From NCBI GenBank assembly GCA_963969365.1, contig OZ017747.1, positions 2,604,001 through 2,668,000 on the forward strand: 64,000 nt of DNA, written 5' to 3'. A program made the translations under genes and the position numbers. Shown piece by piece: positions 1 through 11,100 of this stretch. The stretch comes from Asterochloris sp. CNOR1. Lineage: Eukaryota > Chlorophyta > Trebouxiophyceae > Trebouxiales > Trebouxiaceae. Within the stretch, counting starts at the first letter, position 1, and every line of letters begins with the position of its first letter. The notes under the pieces were generated by a model. It was not told where the DNA came from, did no database searches, and worked only from the letters and a program-made list of their open reading frames with translations.

Positions 1-3000
1 GCAGGGGACGCAACAGGACTGTCGAGTACCCAGCATGCAATCCTGTCCTGTGCACTGGTTCGATGCGGCTCAGGCGTCCAAAATCTGCATTCGGCCTGCT
101 GGCGCAGATTGGGACTGGTCACGGGGCTTTAGCCTGGACAGTCCGGGGGACATGTTCATCAAAATTCGATCCAACGAGTGAGAGCCACGCACTGCTGTGA
201 AGATTTGTGATCCCTGTCTCCAGGGGGTGTGAGTTTCCTTTCGGCGCCAGATTGGCCTGCACCCTGCCATGCACTGGCTTGCAGTGAGTGGATGCTGCCG
301 CGATTGTGCGATGTGCCAAGCACAAAGCACTGGGATGTGCAGACTCAGCTGCTGTGCCAGGAGACTGTCAAGCACCAACCCGCACAGTGGTCTGCTGCAT
401 GTCAGCCGACTCGTGGTGCAGCGCTGTGAGTGCATGCAGGACCCTGTTCCATCCACCAAGTGCTGGCCTGCAGGTCAGCCAGCGACAAGAGGACCTGCCT
501 GGCTCGCGTGGAGATCAGCCTGACTGGCAGGGCGGGGGAGGTCATGTCCATTCGACTGAGCTCCCAGGCCGTCGATGAGCAGCATGGTGGGAGCGCCAGC
601 AGCGGCTTTGCCCCGTATGGCCTGGACAACCACACCAGCCTCTACCTTGAGTACAGGTGCAAGGCTCTTCAAGTGTCCTCTGCCAGTGTGTGAACCTGCT
701 GTGCACCCGCAGTCTGCTGTGCAAGGCATGGTGGGCTCCTGCAATCAAGTTGTCTCACTTGCTGTGACATTGCTGCATGCACAGGCCTTTCCAGCCGGTG
801 GCCTGCGCCAGCGTGTGCGTGTGCGTGTGCTGCTGCTGACCATTCTGTTTGCATGGCAGCCCAGTCTGCATCTGCAGCATGTGCCCTTGCCCGCATGCAG
901 GCAGCGGGACTTCATCAGCCAGACAGACCTGCTGCAGCCCTCTTCTCGTGCAGCCTATGCCTGGGATGAGCCTGAGCAGGCCCACATGCTGCAGCTGGGC
1001 CTGGACGGCCGCATCCTGGCAGACTGCCCCCTAGACCAGGCAAGGTGGCCGTCCAGCTGCATCCAATGATATTCTTTGGTGTTGCAGTCGCTGTGTGACT
1101 GGCTCGTGGACAGAACACCTGAAGCTTGCTTCTCCATCTTGACTCTTGTCCTTGTGCGTCTGGATCTGTTGCATGGCCGGACTGCACCCTCGACGAGACA
1201 AGCTGTCAACCAGCTGGAGCCGGCTCTGATGTTGCTTTGTCTGGCTGTTGCACGATTCCCCAGATCTGCCTTTGCCTGCCGGCCCTCAGTCCAAACTCTA
1301 TTGAAGCCACATGTATGGTCACGAGCTTGCCAACAGCACTGTGTCCGCACCAGCCCTTTAATCATGGAGTAGGCAGCTGCCACCTTGCGCCCCTCCCCGA
1401 TGGCGTGCTGTGCATCATGCTCACCATCCAAGGCGACCCCCTGCTCCTGTGCCTGTAGGTGGGCTTCACCCAGCTGGTGACAGCTCCAGCCAACGCCATC
1501 AAGCAGCGCGCAGCAGCCACCCTGCGCCTCTCAGTCGTCTCTGACGGCGCGCGGCGGGTGCTGCGCATCATGGACACCAGCCAGTATGCCGACAGCACCC
1601 TGGCAGGCTCCTCGCTGCAGTCCCTGAGCCCAGCACCAGCCTTCTCAGAGTGGAGCAGAACGCTGAAAGCAGCCTTCAGGGCCATGGGGCAAAGGGATGC
1701 CTGGGCCAGTGATGCCGAGGGCAACAGCGGCGGCGGCGGCCCAGCCACTGGCTCTGGGGACAGGGTGGACCTGCAGCTACGGCTGGCTGGCATTGGCATG
1801 TCTCTGGTGCACAGCGATGCAGAGCTGCTGTACGGACGCTTGGCAGGGCTGCACGCCCATGCAGTGAGCAACCCTGTAGCGCACATGCTGGAGCTGGCGG
1901 TCGCTCAGATGCAGGTGAGCAAGAGTGGCTTTGCTCTGGACCTGCAGCGGCGGCTTGTGGGCACCGCTGGTGCCTGTGGAGGCAGAGGTGCTGTATGGGC
2001 ACGTGGCAGGGCCCCAAGGTGTCAGCAACACTGTGGCGCACATACTGAAGCTGAGCCAACTTGGGGTGCCACGAGCTTGAGCGGCTGCTGCAAGCATGAG
2101 CGCCCAATTCAAGTCTGCTTCCTCCACAGTGCTGGTGAGGGGTTCCTGCAAACCACTGCAGCTGTGCATTGTGTTGTCAATTGCGCCTGTATGACAGTTT
2201 ACCACAGTGGGGTCACTGTGGTAAACTGTGCCCAGGCATCAATGTGTGCTCCAAAGCACTCTGTGCACTGTTGGGAAATTGTGTCTCATTGCTGCAATTG
2301 TGACTGCAGGTGGCTGTCACACCATGCTCCAGGGCTTTACAAGCAGCATAAAGTTCCTGTTCTACCCATACAGCTTGCCTGCAGGTGGACAACCCAACCT
2401 GCTCCGAGGTTTACGCCCGTGAGCCCCAGTGGCGGGCTGCCCGCTACCCTATCCTGCTGACAGTGCCTGGAGCACACCAGCGCAGCATCATGACCACTGC
2501 TGCAGCCGCTGTCACCAGGGCAGCTCGCGACAGCCCCTCCCAGGCAGCTCTGTGCCTGCAGGTGGGTCCACTGATATGAGTTCACTCAAAGATCTGATGG
2601 CCCCCCGGCGCTTCTTTCCAGCATGATACAGCCCTGTTTCTGGGTTGCTGTGGTGCTTGTATAGACACATGGCAGTCCTTAGCCTGAGGCTGTCCAACTG
2701 CAAAGCCACCCTTCTGCAGGGCGGTGCACTGCCTCTTGGCCGTAGCACCACCCCGAATATAACGAAAGTGGCCACCCTGTGCATGCAGCTGGCAGTTTGG
2801 AGGGAGCGCCCAGAGGGGGTTGTGTGTGTGCAGCGTCTGTCGGCCATCGTGGCTCCAGCAGTACTGGAGGTCGAGCAACAGCACCTGACCTGGCTGCTGA
2901 ACTTCACAACCCTTGCCAGCCGCCAGCTGGGCATTGCTGGGCGGGACCGGCGCAGGTTGGAGTATTGTCCAGCACCATGCAGACTGAATATCTGCTGTGA

Positions 3001-6000
3001 GAGCTTGCGCAACTGTGGTCCGTGCTGGCTCGGCAAGCACAGCCACCATGCAGACCCCAGTCTCGCTGGTGTGGGCATGCTGCATGGCTGCCAGCAGCGC
3101 ATGCCACAGCGAGGCTGACGCCAGTTGCCCAGCTCTCGCCCGCATTAAAGTGTACCAGCCAGCCCCATGCATGAGCCCAGGCAGTTCTGCCTGCATGCTT
3201 AATGCCTATTTACAAGAATTTGTGCCTGCCCTCTTGCAGGATGCATGATCACCGGCCAGACCTGGCCCTGGTTCAGGCTGGGTGCCCAGCTGAGCAGCTG
3301 CTCAAGGTCTACTGGGAGGAGCTGAGCGTCTCGCAGCTGCGCATCACCTTCAGCTTCTCACCACTGAATCTAGGTGCCTGCCGTACGTGCTACCGCCTGC
3401 ATGGTGCAACTGCAGCAGTGCATGTCAGTCCGCTAGCCTTTGCAGGCCTGAGACTTGACTGACAGCCTGCTGGCATGTGCCAGGCAGTTCATGTGGCCTC
3501 TGTGTTGCAGCAGGCTGGCTGTCAGCCCCAGTAAAGCTGCAGTCCAACCTCAGTTGCGGGCTTTGCTATGCTCTATCCTTTTAGGCCATAACACGTCCGC
3601 ATGTGCCTCTGCACCCCTACAGGCAAGTGCACAAAGCCGGACCCCTTCCCGATGCCATCAGGGTCGTCAGGCACCCTGCTCTCAAATAGTCTGGCAGCCG
3701 CAGCTGTCCTGCTGCTCAATTAAGCCCCTGTCCTGCCCTGTGCAGGGGCCTTGGGCGCCCTGCAGCGTGTGGTGGCCCTGCTGGGGGAGCTGGAGGGCGT
3801 CAGCCTGACCCTGCACCCCCTTCAGGCGCGCTTCAAGCTGCTGGGCTTTGGCGCGCTGGTGCAGCTGGTCAACTCCCACTACCTGCGATCGGTGGTGCCC
3901 CAAATGCCAAAAATCCTGGCGTCTGCCAGCGTATTTGGTCAGCAGCCTCTAGGCAGATGCATGGCACATGCTGCACAGACAGCTGCCTCCTCTGATGATG
4001 ATGTGTATGGCAGTGATACCCAGCTTGCCTGCCATGGCCATGCTGTGCGACTCTGCCGCTGTGAGCCCATGCTGCATGTTTCTGCTCCTGGATGCAGACA
4101 CGTCCTGCGTAGGATACTTCTCAGCTTGCTGCTCAGGATCTTCAGAAGCCCTTGGATGCACCGTCCGTCACCAGGCAGGGGTGCCCTGTGCCCCTTGTCT
4201 GCAGCGTTGGCAACGGACTCACTGTGACTGGATGAGCTGCCTGCCCACCAGCCTGGTCGCCTGCATGCCTGCCTGCAGGAGACCCGGTGGGGAGGGGCCC
4301 CCGACGCGTGCCTGCCTGCCTGCAGGGGACCCTGTGGGGCTGATCCACCACCTGGGCCTGGGCCTCCGCGCCTTTGTGGGGAGCCACAGCCGCATGCTGA
4401 CCCAGCAGGACAGCGGGCTGGCCAGGCTGCAGGGGCTGTACCTGGGCCTGCAGATGCTGGGCAAGGATATAGCCCTTGCTCTCAGCAGCTGGGCCGCCAA
4501 GGCCAGCGGCACCGGGCGCAAGGCCCTGGCCATGCTGGGGCTGGACGCCGGCCTGGCAGGTGGGCATCGTAAGGGGTTGTCCTGACCCCCTTGGGAGCCA
4601 GGCTCACCACCTGCTTGACCTTCGGGACCTGCTGGATGAGGATGGTGCCCTCATCCTTAGCGACTGGGCAGCCAGAGTCGGCAGCTCAGGGCGCTCGGCT
4701 CTCGACCCCTGCTGGTACTTGACGCCGGACCTGCAAGCGTGCGCTGCCTGCAGGGTGTCTCTTGCTGTGCACTTCACAATTTGGTGAGCTGGGTATAGCT
4801 TGCAGCTACCTGACTGGGTGAGACGTTTTGCCTTTGTGCTGGCCTTGGCTGCCAAGCACAGCAGGACGGCGCGCTTGACACTAGCCATGCTGCAGCTGGG
4901 CACTGCATGGGCATCTTCTGACTTGCACTGCACACCTTGGTGAGCTGGCTTCTGGCTGCTGACTTGCTGGCTGTGCCTGGCACGGAGGAAGGAGGCGGTT
5001 GCCTCTGTGCTAACCAGCTGCCAAGCACCCCAGGTGCGAGGCATCGGCCATGCTGGGGCTGATTGCCAGCTCTGCAGGGGGGCGCTGCCTGGCAGGACAC
5101 TCCTGCAGTTGACCGGGCACTTGAGCAAAAAAGATCTCATTCTGCCTGTGCTGCTGGCCTTACCAGGCCAGGAGGCCGCTCTGTTGCTCCACAGCTGGGT
5201 CACAAGGTCAGCAGCACGGCGCAAGGCCCTGGCCATGCTCAAATTGGTTGCAGCCGCTGCAATTTGGGACTGCCTTACCTGAGTTCAAATTTGTCCTTTT
5301 AGTTCCTGCTGTGTGAGCTGCTTGATCAACGCCAGCAGGCCAGTGCCACTCTGCCTGCTGTGCACGCTGTTTCACGTGAGCTGTACAGCCCCTGTGTGAG
5401 AGCTGTCTGTGAATCTGCAGGGGATGGGTACTCAGTAAGCATCCTGGCCGCAGAACCCTGTTTGTGCGGCTGGGGGCATGCATTACCTCAGCCAGCGGTG
5501 CTGTTGCAGGCGGTGCGCTGGAGCAGCAGGTTCTGCGCTTGAGAGGGGAAGAGCGGCGCCTGATTGGCAGTTGGGCGCTGGTGGGGACCCTCATGGATGC
5601 TCTGGGTGGCATCCTGAGGGAGCCTCTCTGGTGAGCACAGTGTGTCTCTTGCTCTGTGATCCTTGCAGCTTGGCCCATGTGTCAAGGATGCCAACCCGAC
5701 TGCGAGGCTCACTGGTGTCTGGGGCACCTGAACTGATTTGAGGCCTTGGTCAAGCAGACCCCAGCATGCTGTGGGTAGGCAGTAAGCTCCTGTCACAGTG
5801 CAGACCATAAGATGCAATATTTGGCTGTAATCAACCCATGGTTGTGCATGTGCCCCTGCCGGGGCTGGGCCCACACCGGCTTGCTGGGCGTCGTCGGCAG
5901 GCTGTTACTCAGCCTGCCACCTCATGTTCCCCCGTTGCGGTCACAGGAGTCCGTTGTGCCGCTGCAGGGGCTGGAGCCACGGCGGCCTCCGGGGTCTGGT

Positions 6001-7978
6001 TGCCGGCCTGTGGCATGGCCTCAGCGGGGTCTTCCTGCGCCCCCTTGCCCACCTGTTGGAGCTGGCTGCCCACCAGGCTGACAGCATACGCGCCCGCCTG
6101 GTGGGGCCCGCCATGCTGCCGCGCACGCTGCGTCCTCGGCGCCACGTCTCCGCTCTAGAGCCACTGCTGCCGTACAGTCAGTCTGAGGTGAGTATTTCCC
6201 AGTGCTTGGTGGTGCCATCCTGACAGCAGGCGGCAGCTGGTTGTATAAGACATGAAACTGCGTACATCTGGGCCTGCTGCACACAGCCACAGCGGCGGTG
6301 TCATTCTGGCATCAGAGCTGCAGGCGATGTGGCAATCCACCGCGACCCACAACATGGCCTCCTGCCTGCGCTGTTGTTGCACTGGCGTGAGATGGTGTGC
6401 GACTTCATCCCAGTACAGAGTGAAGGGGGATGACTACCTTGGACCCACACAGGCTGTTGATCATCTGCTACCATGCTGCACTGCGGCTGCGGCCCTGCCA
6501 CCTCTTGCTGGCCACATTGCACCTGCCCAGCTGCAGTCTGTCTTTGCCTCTTGAATTGCAGCCCACATAATGCAGATACTCACTAGGTGCACCTACCTGC
6601 CCCACAGCCAGTGGGGATCCTCAAGGTTTGTCTGTGGGCCACCTCTTGCTGAGCCGGTTGCACCTGCCACCCTGCAGGCCGTGGGTCGCCTGCTCATGCG
6701 CAGCACAGCAGGTGGCGCCTTTGCTGGACAGGAATTCCTTGCCTGCCAGCAGCAGGACGAGCCAGGCTCGTTCCTGGTTCTGACAAGGCGCTGTGTGCTC
6801 GCTGTGGCCGCGCCCAACCTGCAGCAGGAGTCTGCCCTGCAATGGAGCCTGGAGCTGGCCGACTTGGAGGAGGTTAGCTGGGTGTGCTCTTGAAGCCTGG
6901 TCCCTTGCTTATAAGCAACGGCCTTTGCTGGATCACATAGCGGACCAAGGTGAGTGTATTGGTGGGGCATAGCCTTATTTTGCTGTGAGACCAGTCACAA
7001 CCGCTCTTCTACCAGGTACCTCTTTCACATCAATGACCCTGTGATCGGAGCAGCTGGCTGCCTGCAGCACAAGCAGCCAGGCTGTGCACAGCCCACAGTG
7101 CCGTCGCAGCTGAGCAGACTGCCGCCATCACCTGCAGCAGGCCACACAAGTGGACATGGTGCTGCCTGTTCGCTGGCCTGTGGGGCTCAGCGGTCGCCAA
7201 CCTGCGTAACGCTACTGATCTAGAGCCAGACTGCAGCTAAGCTCTGGAGGCACAGCAGCAACCAGCCAGGCCTTTAGTGTTTCGCTTTTGATCTCAAACA
7301 AGTTGTTGCTGCTTCAGCATGTCATGGGGTTTGTGCAGGTGGCGGCAGATGGCCAGGAGCTTGCCCTGTTGGCCATGCGCCCAGAGCAAGGGTTAGTGAC
7401 TCGACCAGAGGATGCTCTTGTCAGGCTGGCAGCGCAAGCTGTGGCTGGCAGCAGGGCCTCGCCCTGGGAACTCCACCTGGTAAAACTTCAGGTGAGGTGC
7501 AGTGCTGCAGCTTTGCAAATGTGATTGTGGATGGCAACAGGCGTCGGCCTAAGGGCTGCATCTGTCACACTCCAATCAGGGCTGCTAGCTGACCTTGATG
7601 ACTCAATAGACTGCTGGAGTATACAGCATCAGCCTCACTGCAAAGATGGTCTTGCTTGGTGTGTGCCCTTCCTATCATGCATGATGGAACATGTGTTCAC
7701 CACAGCCATCCTGACTTGCCCTACAGACTGAGGAGGCTGCAACGGGCATCGCCAGCCTGGTGTGTCAGGCAAGGCCTCGTGCCCTGAAGCAGCGCTCAAT
7801 TCTGAGGAGCAGCATTTTAGGAGGCAGCTTCTGGCGTGATGCTATGATTCAGACCCCTGTATCAGTCCCCGGCACCACCAAAGGCTCTTCCAGACCAACA
7901 ATCAGACTCACAACATTGTTAGACCAGATCAGACACGTTTCTGAGGGCAAATATGCTGCTGCCTTCCAGGGTCTGTAA
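1..7978 (+). CDS. VPS13: VPS13-family bridge-like lipid transfer protein, C-terminal part (5' end outside window)
   Basis: VPS13 proteins are long hydrophobic-groove proteins that move lipids at membrane contact sites. Readable exons are 474-656, 901-1039, 1459-1914, 2385-2561, about 2765-2960, 3240-3373, 3745-3937, 4326-4559, 5510-5630, 5968-6187, 6678-6872, 7339-7491 and 7727-7978; a further one may start near 7018. Recognisable family stretches are PYGLDNHTSLYLEYR and AYAWDEPEQAHML (the VAB/SHR-BD region), RLAGIGMSLVHSDAELLYG, LLKVYWEELSVSQLRITFSF, and the ATG2/VPS13 C-terminal core GGDPVGLIHHLGLGLRAF, then GLRGLVAGLWHGLSGVFLRP and a PH-like end. Phases close across most junctions, including a GC donor at 1040. 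The TAA stop lies inside a TGTAA, the chlorophyte poly(A) signal. Two introns carry decayed copies of neighbouring exons. The gene continues left of base 1, and 1-473 is unresolved (intron or weak exon). The family is clear; some exon edges are not. Confidence 0.85.
1939..2075 (+). repeat. Decayed duplicate of the preceding VPS13 exon end, inside an intron
   Basis: The last 147 bases of the exon ending at 1914 begin GACCTGCAGCTACGG at 1768. A related GACCTGCAGCGGCGG begins at 1939, 171 bp later. It continues through matches to GAGCTGCTGTACGGACG, GTGAGCAACCCTGTAGCGCA and CATGCTGGAGCTG, and then fades. The copy lies in the intron that starts at 1915 and no longer keeps a clean frame. I read it as a tandem duplication of exon sequence that was absorbed into the intron. 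Confidence 0.7.
2194..2229. repeat. Perfect 16-bp inverted repeat with 4-nt loop
   Basis: ACAGTTTACCACAGTG at 2194-2209 is followed by the loop GGGT and its exact reverse complement CACTGTGGTAAACTGT at 2214-2229. It lies in a VPS13 intron. Its transcript could form a stable hairpin. It could equally be a remnant of a small inverted-repeat element; no target-site duplication is obvious. Confidence 0.9.
4635..5265 (+). repeat. Four decayed tandem copies of the VPS13 exon 4326-4559 within its downstream intron
   Basis: The exon has GCAAGGCCCTGGCCATGCTG, with CATGCT at 4531. Related cores recur near 4707 (strongly decayed), 4886 (CTAGCCATGCTGCAGCTGG), 5049 (ATCGGCCATGCTGGGGCTG) and 5234 (AAGGCCCTGGCCATGCTC), at steps of about 176, 179, 163 and 185 bp. 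Translated pieces resemble the exon: exon LALSSWAAKASGTGRKALAM against GALILSDWAARVGSSGRSAL (copy 1), LALAAKHSRTARLTLAMLQL (copy 2) and LLLHSWVTRSAARRKALAML (copy 4). Frames are broken by stops and indels. The exon at 4559 splices in phase to 5510, so these copies look unused. Confidence 0.8.
6495..6690 (+). repeat. Short duplicated segment ahead of a VPS13 exon acceptor
   Basis: GCCACCTCTTGCTGGCCACA at about 6498 and GCCACCTCTTGCTGAGCCGG at about 6640 are each followed by TTGCACCTGCC and a CTGCAG. The second CTGCAG is the acceptor used for the exon at 6678. This looks like a roughly 142-bp tandem duplication of an acceptor region with only one copy in use. Confidence 0.5.
7974..7978 (+). terminator. 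TGTAA poly(A) signal overlapping the VPS13 stop codon
   Basis: TGTAA at 7974-7978 contains the TAA stop. TGTAA is the usual chlorophyte polyadenylation signal. The assignment rests on the motif and its position only. Confidence 0.45.
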
Positions 7979-8144
7979 ACCAGGCTTCCGTTAGGGTTTG
8001 AATGTTGTTATGCTTTTGATCCATTTCATTCCCTTTGGCATCTCGATGCCATTCCTCAGGCATCTCAATGCCCTTGTAATACTGTGCAGTTGCCTCTTTG
8101 CAACCAAGCTCTGCCGCAGGGGTCACAGGCAGCTTACAGTGCTT

Positions 8145-11100
8145 TCAACTGGAGAACTCTGTGTCATGCAGAGGCAGGCTGGCAGCCCCTGAGTGGCGCT
8201 GCTGCATGAGTGTTTTCAGCCAGGCGTCATACTGGGAGACCAGCTGCTTGTTCTCCTTTTTGTAGGCGGTGGCCTTCCGTTTGAGGGTGGATACAGCAGC
8301 CTGGGATGAGGAGAAGGCTTCCTCTGCTCGCTGCTTGGCTGTGTGCGAGTCTGTCAGCGTCAGCTGCAGGGCAGAGGGCATAACAAACATGAGAGCCCAT
8401 GACGCTGCGAAGGCAGCGAATTGAAGTTGGCTTGGTGGCATGCTCTAGGATGGTAAAGGCAAGACAGCTCTCTCTGCAGACAACGGCAGTCTTCAGTGTG
8501 CAGCCTGCCCTGCACCCTTGCTTGACAGGAGCACTGGAGGACAGCTGAATCCACACAAGCTGTCACAGAGGGCCAACCTCTCTTGCTGCAACTCATGGGC
8601 TCCACAGATGTGCCAGGGGTGTCACCAGCTTACGAGCCTGTCTGGCACAGCATGCTCTAACAGCTGTCTCACCTCCAGCTCAGCCAGGCGGGCACGGTAG
8701 ACGCGGGCCTCGTGCTGGGCGTCCAGTTTAGCTCGCTCCTCTGCCTGCATGGCTGCCAGGACGTCCTCCATCACCCGCGCCTTGTTCTCAAGCTCCTGCA
8801 GCAGATCTTAAAACCGTCTGCAAGCTGTACATGCAAGACTGGGTGATGCTGTGGGTGCATCGTGCGGCTTCATGGAAGGCAGGGACTCCCTTGTAAGCTC
8901 TGCTTACCACCCAAGCTGGGGATGAAACACAACATAGCCGCACAGCATGTGCATGCACCACCAACACAGCAGGCAGGGACCGCCCTTGTAAGCTCTGCAT
9001 ACCACCAACTTTCGGAATGAGATACAACACGATGGCACAGCACGTGCATGCACCACCAATCAGGCCATTGCACCTTGACATGCCCGACGCTGGTGGTGCT
9101 GACTTCGGCGCGCAGCTTGGTGCAGCGCGCCTGCTCATTGGCCAACTCTGATTTGAGACGCGAGACCTCGTCCTGAACCAGGGACAGCTGGGACACAGCC
9201 TTGCTCCTGCCCCGCTCTGCAGCCTCAGCACTATCCCTGCAGGCGTGAGACGGGTGATGGTAGCTCCAGCCCGCATCCGGCACCCGGCCAGCCATACTGG
9301 GGGAGTGCAGCACAACCCAGAGCAGCCATGCCACCCAGTAGTGACAGACTGCTGTCTGCCGAGGCCAGCTGTACACTTTGAGATGGCTGCCGGTGCTGCG
9401 GGCATGCTCGCACATGTCACTGGGGGGCGTCAGATTTCACCCAGCAATCAAGATAAGCAGCATGCAGAGCAAGCCCACTGAGCCCAGCTGCGGGTGCAGG
9501 CTGCCTGCGTGCAGCAGCAGCTCAGCTCAGCTGGGTGTCGGTGCCCTTCTTGTGCACACAGGCACACAGACAGTACTCCTCTGGTGGCTCAGGTCGTGCA
9601 GCAGGCAGAACAAGCCCTTCAAGCTACACCACGGCTGCAGGCAGCCTGCAAGCGGCGGCAGCCACCTGAGTTGGCCAGCGGTGCTTTGCGCGTGGCGCAG
9701 GCGCCCCTCCAGGTCCTGCACAGTGTGCTCCAGGCGGGAGCGCTCCCCATCTGCAGCGGTCTGCACGGTGCTCAGGCGCTCGCTCACGCTGCGCAGCATG
9801 TCCGCCAGCTCCCGCACCTGCCAGGCACCGCAGATCAATGTTGCCGGGGCTGCCTCTGTGAAGGACGCCGGGTTCCTCATGCACCTTGGCACCAGGCTTG
9901 TCTGTCAGGTCCAACACCTGCCATAGCCAGCAGGACATTAAGGCTGCACTGCCTCTGCAGGCAGACATCTGATGCCTCATGCACAGTGGTGCCAGCTCCC
10001 TCGCCAGCCAGCCAGAGCAAACCAGATGTGGGCCCAGGCAACATACCGGCACAGCCATAGCAAGCTCACACCAGGCGCCTCGTACATATGGTGGCCAGGC
10101 GCGGCACAGCCAAACAGGGTGCATCATGGTGGTGGCACCTCCGCTGTCTGCCAGGCGCAGCTGAACAATCTCGGGTGCACTGCCTCTGCAAGCGGGCGTG
10201 AGGTGCCCCATGATTTTGTTGACAGCGCTCTTGGTGAGATCTGCGGCCGTACCTTCATATCCCGCTTGGCTATGTCGCGCTCGCGGTCCTCCAGAAGGTC
10301 TGCATAGCTAACGAATTGGGCCTTGAGAGCGCCCAGGGCCTCGCGTGTGTGGGCAGCCTCCTGAACAGCAGCCCATTGCCATCAGACAAGCAGCTAGCGA
10401 ATGTGCAATGCATCAAGCCCTGAGCATGTCAATTGATGTTGTGTGCATGCAGGCAGGCCCCTGCACAGCAGCTTACTGCCTTCAATCACTGCTATTGGAA
10501 AGGCAGCCAGCAAACCTGCAATGCAGTAGGCAGTGAGCCCCAACTAGCCTGATGTCTCTGCAGTCTCCTGCACACCAGGGGTCCAGCAGCGACGGAAACA
10601 CATGCAGCAGAGACATACCAACTTGAATTGAGCTTGCAAAGTGATACGCTATGGGCTGGAATTGCTGATGTGCATGAAAAGCCCGCTGTGCAAGCTGCTC
10701 ATGCTGCTGCACAGCAGCGCTCACAGGCTGCTGCCCACTGCCGCTGATGCAGCAGGCTGCATGGCTGCCGGGCGTGCTGTCTACTGAACCCTGGCCCACC
10801 CTGCCGTCCTCCAGTTCTGGCGGGTTAGAGCAGCTGCGCAGGCTGCTGCGGGTCCCCCCACCGCCCTGTGGCCTCACCTGGGCCTGCGCCTCTGCAGCCC
10901 GCACAGTGTCCCGCAGGCGCCCCAGCTCTGCAGACTCCTCCCTCAGCTGCAACAGCTCCCGACTCTGGCGGGTGACTCGCTCACGCAGGGCCTGGCACTC
11001 ATCCTGCACACCCCCACAACAGGGCCATCTGATAAGGGTGCCCCTGCCCAACCTGCCTGTCTGCCTCAAGGGATAGAAGCGCTCTGCAGGGCCTGGCATG

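Noticed and set aside
1459-2460. 333-codon open frame taken as one exon
   Set aside because: Only 1459-1914 is VPS13. After the donor at 1915 the frame reads through intron, including the decayed exon copy, and the conserved protein resumes at 2385 after an acceptor.
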